Origin: Trichopria drosophilae
Lineage: Eukaryota; Arthropoda; Insecta; Hymenoptera; Diapriidae
Direction: 5' to 3'
Assembly: GCA_030407085.1 (NCBI GenBank)
Contig: CM059582.1
Coordinates: 13,311,501 to 13,375,500 of the forward strand
DNA length: 64,000 nucleotides
Part shown: positions 12,063 to 22,235 of the stretch, one piece after another
Layout of the letters: each line of letters begins with the position of its first letter
Numbering within the stretch: position 1 is the first letter of the stretch
Program-made: the position numbers and the translations under genes
Notes under the pieces: generated by a model
Database searches by the model: none
Seen by the model: the letters and a program-made list of their open reading frames with translations, nothing else
What the model was told of the DNA's origin: nothing

Positions 12063-13279
12063 CCCGAATTGCGGATACACGTGGGTCGATTTGACCCAAG
12101 CACTTTTTAAAGGTGTTAAAATGTATTAAAAAGTCTGAAGAAACTCATGAAACATCTTGAACCTTTCATCGGTAAACCTTCGGAAAAGCTACGACATCGC
12201 AAAAAAAAATTGTGCCATACTAGTATTGTGTATTTTTGCCTCCTGATTACGAATATGACAAAAAAAATCGGCGCTCTGCTACACTGAAGCCGCTATCTTG
12301 AAAAAACACCTAAAAATCGTGTTTTTTTTTAGTTTTTTTTCATTTATCATGAAAAATACAAATCGGATGAAAAAATGTTTCAAATAAAAATTGTAGAGCA
12401 CAAAATTCTCTGCAAAAAAGGTTTAGTACATAATTTTCGTAATCTCAAATTCTCCTGCAGTTCGAAAGGAAATGCGTGAAACACGAGGGTGCCTGCGTGC
12501 TGGGGGGCTCCGCCCCCAGACCCCCCTTTTATACTAACCTAACCTCCAACCATGCAAATGTGGGTCTATACAACAAACCGTTACAAGTTATTTAGTTATT
12601 TGCGGAGACTTTACCTCGCTGAAATCCATTACGGTCACTTTCATCGCTCATTTGCGAGCTTTCTGTTAAGATTACGAAAATTATGTATAAAACCAATTGT
12701 GACCCATCTTTACATGGTTAGAGGTTAGGTTAGTATACAAGGGGGGTCTGGGGGGCGGAGCCCCCCAGCACGCAAGCACCCCCGAGTTTCGAGTTTATTT
12801 AGTGATTTGCGGAGACTTTACCTCGCTGAAATCCATTACGGTCACTTTCATCGCTCATTTGCGAGCTTTCTGTTAAGATTACTAAAATTATGTATCAAAC
12901 CTTTTTTGTTAAGAATTTTGTGCTCTACATTTTTTATTTGAAATATTTTTCATCCGATTTATATTTTTCAAGATAAATGGAAAAAACTAAAAAACACACA
13001 ATTTTTAGGTGTTTTTTCAAGATAGCCGTTTCTGTATAGCAGAGCGCCGATTTTTTTTGTCATATTTGTAATCAGGGGGCAAAAATATACAAAACTAGCG
13101 TGATGAAATTTTTTTCTCGATGTCGTAGCTCTTCCGAAGGTTTACCCTTTCATCTTATCAATTTAATAAATTTCAATTTTTATGTTAATTTATTATATGA
13201 CGATGGAGGTACCTACGGAAAAATGATGCAAGTGCTTCTTTTGTTCGGATCAATATGACCCACGTGGATTCGCGAAGGG
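12063..13279. mobile_element. piggyBac-like MITE with long inverted arms and a complex core
   Basis: The right end, read outside-in on the minus strand, is TTAA followed by CCCTTCGCGAATCCACG and TGGGTC. TTAA plus CCC is the piggyBac signature. The left end (CCCGAATTGCGG then ACACGTGGGTC at 12063) is a diverged mirror whose outer TTAA is lost. Arms at about 12150-12450 and 12880-13150 pair (CTTCGGAAAAGCTACGACATCG, AATCGGCGCTCTGCTA). The core has a second inverted pair with a GC block GGGGGGCTCCGCCCCC at about 12503 and its complement at about 12750. It also has a direct repeat of about 100 bp (12587-12687 and 12794-12895). No transposase is encoded, so it would depend on one supplied elsewhere. 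Confidence 0.75.
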
Positions 13280-13911
13280 TTAATTTTGAGCAGAAGATTT
13301 AATGGATTTTGAATACATTACATTTTCATCATATTTAATCATCCTCAAAACGTAGTTCAAACAATGTTTGGGATGTTTTAGGAAAGTTTGAAATAGTATT
13401 TATCTCTTTCATATGCATCCAAATTTCGATTGTATTCAGTCCACACGCTACTAGTGCTTGAAAAAGTTTCACTTCGGTTCACCGATGAGAATCGTATTTT
13501 TATGATGATAAGATATTGAATACACTATGTACCTCATGGAACTTAGAATTTTGCTGGAAATAGCTTTGTTCATTTCAAAGTTATACCTAAAACATATATT
13601 TTCGTTAACTGCTAGCATGCCCCTACCATTAATTTCCATACAAATTGCATACCTTACGAAAAGTAAAATCGAAAGTCATAACATTTTATTTAATCCTTGA
13701 TTGTAATCAAAATATAAACGCGTCATTCATTGATCTTTTCAGAAGGCACTTCTCATAAAATTTCATAAAACATAGAATTACACTGAATGTATTGTGTGTC
13801 TGACCAATAAATAATTTTTTCACTGATTTCTTACGACATCAGCAAAAATAGTTTTGTTCATATCAAAGTTGCTGACCTAAAACTGCTAATGCTCATTTTT
13901 ATGCTTCAATC
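13280..13911. other. Non-coding stretch
   Basis: AT-rich sequence between two repeats. No ORF, RNA or repeat structure is recognised. Confidence 0.45.
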
Positions 13912-14016
13912 CCTAACAGCACCAAACCTTGAAGTAAGGTTAAATAAGCTTGACTTAAGGTTGATAATCTTACGGTAACCTTAATTAACCTTGTCACGAG
14001 GTTCGGTGCTGTTAGA
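13912..14016. repeat. 105 bp hairpin MITE with TAAGGTTA-type internal motifs
   Basis: CTAACAGCACCAAACCTTG at 13914 is inverted as GAGGTTCGGTGCTGTTAG ending at 14014. Between them are several AAGGTTA/TAACCTT motifs in both orientations (AAGTAAGGTTA, CTTAAGGTTG, GGTAACCTTAATTAACCTTG), so almost the whole element folds on itself. Confidence 0.75.
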
Positions 14017-15014
14017 GATGTACTTACTGTTAACTAAAATCTAACTATTGACACGAAATTTACACGATTCTTATATAAGAAAAATAAAAGTTTAGCTAAA
14101 CAAATTAACATCAATTTCTCACAAAATAAACTTTAATGCAGAAACTTAAATATAAATACCCATAAAAGAACTAATTTTGAACGTCATAAAATAAAGCTAA
14201 CATCACCGTTTAAAGATCGCTTTCCGTGAAAAATCAATCTGAATCCGATCGCTTACGGGACAGTTTAGTGACTTTTTGTGTACCTTCTTCCCTTATCCCG
14301 TGAATGAACGAACCTTTAAAAGCGCATTGAAATCTGAACGAGAATTGGCTTAGGGTGGGACGGTGGAAGTGACATTCCAGCCAGGCGAGTTGTCTCTTTC
14401 CACTTATACCGAGCCAGTAGTATGGGTAGAGTCATGGTACGGCAAAAAGGTAGGAGGGGACAGAGATTTCACTTGCTAATAAAATGCCATGCCCCGGGTA
14501 AGTGCGTAACCAGGAATCGATACTAATGTACGAGCTGGTACTTACGTGGATGGCTCTTCGACGTACCCGTGATACGGTCGAGAAGAAAACTCGAGACATT
14601 GATTGAATGCGCTGCGAATCGAACGTGCTGCAACTGAACCGTTGTCACTTCAAGATCTGACGAAAATGTAAAAGGAAAAACTGGAAAAATCAGCGCCTTA
14701 GAGAGAACGATTTTTCGTGTTCACAGGAAATAATTCGTATCAAGTTAAACTCAGCTTTTGACACTCGCGTGAATCCTGTCTTTTTCGGGAAATTACTTGA
14801 CTATTAAATATTCGACATTTCGATTAGAATATAATGTCAAAAGTAAAAATTCAGAATCATGAAATCATAACGTATTTTTGGTACCTCTACTATTTAACTT
14901 ACACTATCGGCCAAAAGTTCGTGAACGCTCTGAATTTGTTAACTCATCAAATAATGCGTTCTATCTCCGAATCCTTAACGATAATGATAAAACTCATTGA
15001 ATGTCTTTTAAAGT
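14017..15014. other. Low-copy stretch with a CpG- and GC-richer patch at 14280-14660
   Basis: The patch at 14280-14660 is clearly more GC- and CpG-rich than its surroundings. It includes CCCCGGGTAAGTGCG at about 14495, which resembles a 5' splice site, but no ORF supports an exon there. It could be a non-coding exon, a conserved regulatory element or chance. Sequence at about 14903 (CGGCCAAAAGTTCGTGAACG) resembles a Tc1-like terminal motif without a visible partner. Confidence 0.3.
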
Positions 15015-15558
15015 ACAGAGATAAAGCTTTCAATTTGTGTATTTAGTTTTACTTCAGACGTTATAGTTTCGCAGTTGTCAAATTTTAAAAATGTTAAAAT
15101 TTGCCATTTTTTTCTTTCGACTTTTAACACTAACAAAAAGTCTAATAAATTTTTCTGTATATTTCATATTTTTGGCTAAATACTATAATTCAAGAGCTTT
15201 GACATAGCTCTTGTAAAAAGTACATACGATTTTTTTTGTCAGAGTTACTATTTTTTTGAGTGGTCAACTTTTTGCCTTTTTCCAAAGAATTCTGACAAAA
15301 TGAGGTAAACTGGCAATTTTCAAAAAATCATAACTCAGAAACAAAAAATCGTATCGACTTTTCACAAGAGCCATTTTAAAGCCCTTGAATTGTAGTATTT
15401 AGACAAAAATTGACATTTTTTAGACTTTTTGTGAGTGTTTAAAGTCGGAAGAATAAAATTGCAAATTTTAACATTTTTAAAATTTGACAACTACGAAACT
15501 ACAATGTTTGAAGTAAAACTAAATGCACCAATTGAAAACTTTATTTGTGTACAATCAC
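15015..15558. mobile_element. Foldback element, about 0.54 kb
   Basis: The arms (about 15018-15275 and 15290-15555) are reverse complements of each other over roughly 260 bp. Landmarks are TTAGTTTTACTTCA, GTCAAATTTTAAAAATGTT, CACAAAAAGTCTAA, GGCTCTTGTGAAAAG and CAGAATTCTTTGG. The palindrome centre is near 15283. There is no coding capacity; the ORF beginning at 15435 is arm sequence. Confidence 0.8.
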
Positions 15559-15649
15559 AAAATCACAAAACAAGAGACAAGATAAACAAATTAGAAATAA
15601 TAATTTTATACGAAGAAATAAAAACATAATAATTCCCTTTACATAAACC

Positions 15650-15740
15650 AAACTAAGCCTAACCTAACCTCATATAATCTGACCTAAGTTAACGTAACCC
15701 AATATAAGGAAACCTAACCTCATCTCACCTAACATAACGT
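15650..15740. repeat. Degenerate CCTAA-type repeats
   Basis: Spaced CCTAACCTAACCT, GACCTAAGTTAACG, AACCTAACCTCAT and CACCTAACATAACG motifs lie within about 90 bp. They resemble the arthropod telomere unit TTAGG/CCTAA but are too irregular to be a telomere tract. Interstitial telomere-like sequence or chance is possible. Confidence 0.4.
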
Positions 15741-15861
15741 ATACCGTATCAAAATAGAAGTGAAATTCATAAATCGGTTGCACTTTTAATTCCTAAAAAT
15801 TCGGTGATATACATGTTTAAAACTGTAATATTCCGATGTTAGATTAGGAATTTCTGCTGTA

Positions 15862-16176
15862 CTAAAGTTTTGGAAGATTACATACATATCCTACGCTAAA
15901 GGTGGTAAAGTTACAAGGACACTTTTTTCGGCTTAAAATCGAAATAAACGGATATATTCGTAATTTTTCCGGCTCTTCAAACTTATCTTTCGTTCGGTTG
16001 TAAAAATTGCTGAAACAAGAGGAAAGTTGATTATGAAGTATATTAAAATTGTTAAGATAATTCATTCCTGAGATACTGTTGTCATGCCCATGAAGAAAAT
16101 CAACGTAATTTCTTTTTTTCGGAAGTGCAAATTGTGAGGATGCATGTTCTCCGTTGCTGCCATACCGCCAATTCAT
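15862..16176 (-). CDS. Unidentified ORF, 104 aa, possible gene remnant
   Basis: The frame opens MNWRYGSNGEHASSQFALPK and continues with mixed polar and aromatic residues (Asn, Tyr, Phe, Cys). Its composition is less AT-driven than most frames here. Stop codons lie just upstream of the ATG. There is no signal peptide, membrane segment or recognisable domain. It lies in low-copy DNA after the CCTAA-rich tract. It could be a fragment of a domesticated or viral-type ORF, or a chance frame; I do not recognise it. Confidence 0.2.
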   Translation of the reverse strand: MNWRYGSNGEHASSQFALPKKRNYVDFLHGHDNSISGMNYLNNFNILHNQLSSCFSNFYNRTKDKFEEPEKLRIYPFISILSRKKCPCNFTTFSVGYVCNLPKL

Positions 16177-17081
16177 AACTGTGCACTTCTACTAGGTGGA
16201 AAAAATCATCATGCTACTTATTCGCAATGTATTGATGACGAGTTTGTACGTACATTGTTTTATACCGCATGTATGTCTACAAATAATAATTAGTAATCTA
16301 AAATCGACTTAAATAACTTGGATATCATTACTTGATAATAAAGCGATGTGGCAGGAGAACTAAGGTGACGAAAGGGTCAATACCAGGACTTGTCCAGGTC
16401 CAAAGTCGCACCTAAGATAATTATCACACTTAATTATAAAGATCAAACGTAGTGCTGTTAGAAAACTGGTACAGATTTTAATTGCACAACACGCTTGATT
16501 TAAAAATCTATTGTGACCCTAAAAGTAAAACACATTCACAATAACTGTATTCCTAAATTACATTTTATGGCGTACGATTCGCCAATAGTTCAACTAAAAT
16601 AAGTTTACAAGTTACTGAAAATGAAGCAATTGTAGATTAATACTAAAGTCTGATATAAAATATAAAACACATGTCACGTGAACGACATACTATTAATGTT
16701 ATTTTACTCTGTTTGACAATAGATATTGCTTTTTAAACACCTGTCAAAGCTTTCAGGAAAACGAAAGATTAAAAAGGGAAAAAATAACTTTTAGAGATAC
16801 AAACTCAATGCTGGTCGTTGTTTTCGAAAATCATCTACTACACAAATGTAAGGAAAAGTATTGTACTGTTATAGAATTGTAATAGCAAGCTCACGATTTC
16901 ACAAAATCTGACGATCGAATCTATTACTTTATTTCTATCTGTCAATTTCCATGCTATATCTTATCTCTAAACTCAAAATATAAAATGGAAATTTTATATT
17001 ATTTAAGGATCCACCATTAAACGTATGGACTAATAGATAATTCATAAGTACTGTTACTGTCAACGCTTGCAAACAATAATA
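16177..17081. other. Non-coding stretch
   Basis: AT-rich sequence. I see no gene, RNA or repeat structure. Confidence 0.45.
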
Positions 17082-17995
17082 CCACACTGCAAAATCGGGT
17101 GTTATATGAGTGTCTTAAATGAAGATACTAACAATAAGACATCCAGAAGTCACCCAATTTTGCAGTGTGTTGTTGTTGTACTAAGACACCTTTTCAATTC
17201 GAAATAGTGAAAAACTCGCTATTTGAATCAGTGAATGCATACTGCTGAATCAGTGACTTTCATCATATTCACTGCATAAACAAGTGAAACGGCCAACGAA
17301 TTTCACTGTTTCCCGTTTAAGTTTCACTGATTCAAGCAGTCGATCAATTTTATTTATTCTCTCGTAAAGCAACTTAATCTCATTGTCTAAATCAGTGAAA
17401 TTTCAAATAGTAAGTAATCAATGAATTTTCACAGTTTCAAATTGAGAGAGAACTTAGAAGTGTTCTCTTTTGAAATGTGTTTTAGGGTAGGCTTCTTAAA
17501 GACGAATTATAATAATAATAATTCGTTGCTATTGGCACAAAGGGTTACATAGTGGCTTCTTCGAACCAAAGGGCAATCCGTAGCTAAAGCTATTTTAGAA
17601 ACTCGTCAGTCTCGAAATTAAAGATATTTTTGACTAATGACACAAAATACATTTGATTTTTAACTTTGAATCATTCCTGTGGTATATTTTTACGTATTTC
17701 ACAAGGCTATCGAATTAAGTTATCTGAAATTCACAAAGTAAACATGCCTGTTCAATTTTTACTTACTCATTTGAGGATAATAACAATAAAACAAAACATC
17801 AAGAAATTACTAACTTATTCGTATAGTCTAAATGACGACAAGGATAACTGTGCTGCGCGAAATATTGAATGCAAAATATTTAGTCACTCATGCGCATCAT
17901 ATATTACAAGAAACCTATAATAAGACACCAAAGAATGTCTTAAAAATGATCACGTAAATACTTAAATTAAGACACCTGATTTTGTACTGCAGTGG
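17082..17995. mobile_element. 0.9 kb TIR element with internal TIR copy and motif arrays
   Basis: The left end CCACACTGCAAAATCGGGTG (17082) is inverted at the right end as ACACCTGATTTTGTACTGCAGTGG (to 17995). A second inverted copy, CACCCAATTTTGCAGTGTG, ends at 17169 and makes an 88 bp hairpin at the left border. TAAGACACC motifs occur at 17182, 17921 and 17968, with TGTCTTA inverted near 17111 and 17935. Alternating CAGTGAA/TTCACTG motifs fill 17205-17445. The 84-codon frame 17666-17920 matches nothing I know. A non-autonomous DNA transposon with subterminal repeats is the best reading. Confidence 0.7.
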
Positions 17996-19974
17996 ATATT
18001 GACAAATATTGGATTGGCGGAAGAGTAGTAAATGTAACTGGGTTCGCGTTTATGCAAATCAAGTAATTCTGAAAAAAATATTTAAAACATTGTGATTAAA
18101 TCAGAATTCTATAAATTGTCTAAAGATTCAGTGAAATTAACATTAACAATATAGTTTACTATATTGAAAAAAAAACGGATGAAAATTAGTGAATAATTAA
18201 CATATAATCTTAACTGTAAAGCAAATTGTTAACTATTAAAAATGCAATTTGCTATGTTTTCAGCATGTTAACGATTAACACTATTTCTCTTTGTATCAAT
18301 TGTAATCACCTACTAAGTTTTAATTATTTTTTACGGTGCTATACGCCATTCTTATGTGTCTAAAAAGAATAAATTAATTCAAGTTCGTCATTGTACATAT
18401 CATAGCAAGTATAAATTGATTTTTCTTGAATGGAATTAGTTATTATTAATATTATTTTCTAGTTATGGGCTCCAAAACAAATTGTCCTACATAAATGTTT
18501 TCATGATTTAAATTTTTATTAAATTTCAAATGAAACTTAATACTTCATTATTGTTAAAAAATAAAACCTGATGTTTAACGCAGCAATCTGAAACAGCTTT
18601 GAAAATTACAAAAATACGGTAAAATTACAGATTTATTTTAGTTTTGGAATATTCATTCAAAGTTTTTAGATATTTCTGACAGTGATACTTCTGTATCTTA
18701 TATGAATAAAAGAAGTGCAACAAAATTAAAATATCATGGAGAATAAAATATCAATTTTGGGAGCACTTATTAAGTTTAATTATATAATCTTCTTTCATGA
18801 AAATATGATTATTTCGACTAAATAACTTACTTTACTGTGATTATAATAAAAAGGTTTTAATCACTTAAATGTGTTTAATAAAGTTGAAACAATTTAATTG
18901 AACAAAGTAAAATTAATTTAAAAATGAATAACAAAAGACAGAAATTAAAAGTTAAATGTTTTCATAAACAGGAAAAAATCATAAAAGGATTTGACAATGT
19001 GAAAAGTATTTATGAAACAATTTTAGCTGTACAGCAATAATTATTTTTTGTGACAATTCGTACATTAATATTTACAAAACATCCATTAGTACTAGGACAG
19101 TATTACCTGTAATAATCAGGTTTGTAATAAAGATTTTAATGCTTTACTAAATATTGAAGTATCATTACGTAGTGTAATTTGCAAAATACAGTATTAATAC
19201 GTTAATAATTCCTTAGAGCTGACAATTTAGGCAATCAAAACATATTTCAACAGATTAGTATATTAAAAAATAATCGTTTAACAATTAACTGTTGTAGAGC
19301 ATTATGTAATTACAGTAGGTATATTAAATATCCAAAAGCTACAGTTATGTACACATTTTTTAAAGTGGATTCAAGGTAGCATGTTGGTAAATTAATAAAA
19401 CTTTTACCCTGCGCTTTTATGAAGAATAATAAGATTATTACGTCGCATGTAACATAATATTCATAATTGCCTTGTACTTTGATATATAATCTTACTTCCT
19501 CCTGCATAGTTTAAAGCAAAATAATACTTGTAGATTTTTTATAAACTTAACAAGACAATTTAAACATTATTTACTGTACACAATCTATAAAATTTACATT
19601 CGATTTTGATATTTTATTCATTTTTAGAATCATAATTTTTAATTTTGTACTTAAGATATTCCATTTTCTCTCCTAATTCTATACGTAATCTTTCCAGCAG
19701 TTCGATCAGAAAAAAATTGGTTGTATATCAAACGATTTTATTATCTGCAACGATCAGATAAAATAATTATTGCTAATGTTCATTCACGGTAAACGTCGGG
19801 TATATAAATTTCTTTTTTAGTTCAATACTGTAGACATTCCTAAATATATTGCATGGAAAATCAAAATAATTGTCACAGCCCTTTTTAAAAAATCGATTTG
19901 TAGTCCACCGTAGTTGCTGTAACTTTGCGCCAACATGGACTCGAATTTTATCGAAACAAAACAAAAAATATATG
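17996..19974. other. AT-rich non-coding stretch
   Basis: No supported ORF, RNA or repeat is seen over about 2 kb. Confidence 0.45.
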
Positions 19975-20095
19975 AATATTGTAGGACTTTTCAAGCTCTA
20001 CAACTTTTTTATGCATGACAGTTTATTAACTATTACAAAAAAAGTTGGAGCAGAGAAACCGCAAAAATAGACATTTTTTCCTTCTTTTATTTGTT
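19975..20095. repeat. Fragment related to an arm of the FB1 foldback
   Basis: TTTTCAAGCTCTACAACTTTT, the following ATGCATGACAGTTTATTAACTAT and the stretch ending GACATTTTTTCCTTC match, with substitutions, the order of motifs at about 680-780 in FB1 (TTTTTCAAGGCCTACAACTT, GTGATATTTTGTTAGCTAT, GCATTTTTTCCTC). Confidence 0.5.
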
Positions 20096-21820
20096 CCAAC
20101 CTAAGAAATTTTTCAGTTCATTGATATGGTCAGGTAACGAAAAGGCAACAGTAAGAAAGTTATAATATGGAAATCAAATTTAAAGTTTTCTTACCATAAT
20201 TTGTTTCAAATACCAGTATGCATGTTTGCCAATACATATTACATAATTTTCGAAACAAATTTCTGTGAAATTTGTCAACAACTGAACTGCAACGATTGTG
20301 AAACTGAAGGAATTTCCGAATTTTTTTACATTTTTCACTTTTAAACTTTTAAGGTTATGGAACGATCCTTCGGCATCGACACGACCCGTATAAGAGCCCC
20401 TAAGGGGGATGTTCCATCCAACTTTACCGTTATTTTCGAGTAACATTTTTCGTCCTACTTTTATACGGGGCGTGTAAAGTGTTGGCATCTATCCTAACCT
20501 TTTATTAAGAATTTGAAAATTAACCGAAAATACCCGAAGTGCACATAAAAATTTGAGTGCATCTTGCATGGTTTATAAAAAGAAAAATGATGTGACTAAA
20601 TTTGAAATATTCGATTAGTATAGATTTCAGTATAGAAAAAAGTAATTCTATGCAGAAAAAAGATTTAACACTAATACTCGAAATCTGTTTTAAATACATT
20701 ATTTGTTGTAAATTCCGTCATTGACATTTTGGATGAAACGTTTTAGATATTCGCTATCGCTGACGTGTTACGACACTTCTGACTTGACTAAAGCCACTTT
20801 TTTTTTAATCTCGGGTAAAAGAGATGTCGCATTGGCTGACCTGGATTGGAATGATACATATATACTGATATTTAATCGAAAATGTAACATTTACAGAAGC
20901 GAATACTAATGCTAAGTAATTTCACCTTTTTTTTAATTTAATCTAGTCATATTATTATGATATTAATGTCAGAATATTATCTTAGTTAATGTAATATTTA
21001 AATGAATTACAAAATGAAAATACGAATAAACTTGTTATTGTGACATTTATAGGTTCTGAATGAAGAGTTCTCCATTCTTTATCGATCGTAACTTCACTCT
21101 AATTTTTGTTCAGTTTGTTCATTACATCAGTTACTAATTAGGTCGTAATCAAATCGTATGAATGCAAATTCTTTCAATGAATATTTGAAGAACTTTTTCA
21201 TCCATGCCACAAGATTAAATCATCCTTTAGACTCTAAATATTTTGACATACGAATATTATGTTATATCTATAAATACCAACATATTATTAATAAATCAAA
21301 ACGGATTACATTATTTTATGTACAATTTATTAAAATCATTTATTTAAATAATACGAAATTAAAGTATTTACATTAATTAAAAGAACACACAGAGGCTTAG
21401 TTTAGGCTACGTTGCGGGGTCTACTTTAACTCGTACTTTTTTATGACACTGCAAACCAGTGAATACCCTCGTAAAATCCATATCTACGATTTTCCCCACC
21501 AATTTCGTCATATTTCACCCCCCATTCTACATTTTTTAAAACCTAATGGTAGGCTTGGGTTACGGAATAATGCATCTCATTTGAGAATTTTATAACATCG
21601 AGCTACATAAAATATTAGCAAACAATTAAAATATTTAATTGCTCATATCTGTTTCTGATTTAAACTTAGTGAAATCACGATAAGAAATGTTTGGCATAGT
21701 GAAAACTAAAAAGAAATTTACATTTCTCTGGTTAACTGTCGAAACATGTAACTGAAATTTTATTTGTGATAAACGTTTCGCATTTTTCGGAGACAGTTTG
21801 GTAATTTTCCCAACAAAGTT
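20096..21820. other. Non-coding stretch with one unidentified 102-codon frame
   Basis: A minus-strand frame (20180-20488) opens MPTLYTPRIKVGRKMLLENN and has a CpG-richer first third (20340-20490) with CCCGTATAA/TTATACGGG inverted motifs near 20388 and 20461. This part looks like repeat sequence rather than a gene. The rest of the interval is AT-rich with no recognised feature. Confidence 0.35.
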
Positions 21821-21925
21821 TCTGAAAATTACGAAAACGTATTTGAAATTTGTGAAATTGTATCTGGAATTTGCGAAATTTTCTCCGTAAATTACGAAAC
21901 ATTCATTGGAAATTTCAGTAACAGT
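21821..21925. repeat. 21-bp-period degenerate tandem array, five units
   Basis: Five consecutive 21 bp units start at 21821, 21842, 21863, 21884 and 21905. Each follows the pattern TxTGgAATTTxCGAAAxxxTx. The 104-codon minus-strand frame (21635-21949) shows a matching seven-residue rhythm (for example NFANSRY, NFTNFKY), which the DNA repeat explains. Confidence 0.65.
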
Positions 21926-22084
21926 AACTACATAAAACTTCAATTGCATGTTTCGGAAGTTTACTACAGAAATTTTTTACAATACATCAAGCTGATCATT
22001 TTTAAGTTTGAAGAAGAAGATGAATGATTATAAATTGTGTGATTTAAATATTGTATAAAAATCTCTTTTATTTAGTTTTCCAGA
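21926..22084. other. Short non-coding stretch
   Basis: No feature recognised. Confidence 0.4.
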
Positions 22085-22235
22085 TGTATCTGAGATCGTT
22101 GATTGCGGATCTGAAATCTTCAAAATAGGTATACTTTCATAAAACTTCTGTGTTGACTAGCAATATTTATGGTGATTACAGGGAAATCTTTTGAAAATTC
22201 AAAATGGCGCATCAAAAACTACGGAAGACCTTTTT
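22085..22235 (-). repeat. Interspersed repeat family R4 (CAGATTCnCAATCAGCGAC), copy 1
   Basis: Read on the minus strand, GATTTCAGATCCGCAATCAACG resembles the segment at 30740-30765 and the units at 42285-42600. A TTGAAAATTCAAAATGGCGCAT block at about 22193 also matches 30606-30624. Both parts are old and diverged. Confidence 0.45.

Noticed and set aside
14485..14510. CCCCGGGTAAGTGCG as a 5' splice site for a missing receptor exon
   Set aside because: No open frame with TM-like residues precedes it, so there is nothing to support an exon.
21635..21949. 104-codon minus-strand frame as a repeat protein gene
   Set aside because: The seven-residue rhythm follows directly from the 21 bp DNA array, and the remainder of the frame has no family features.
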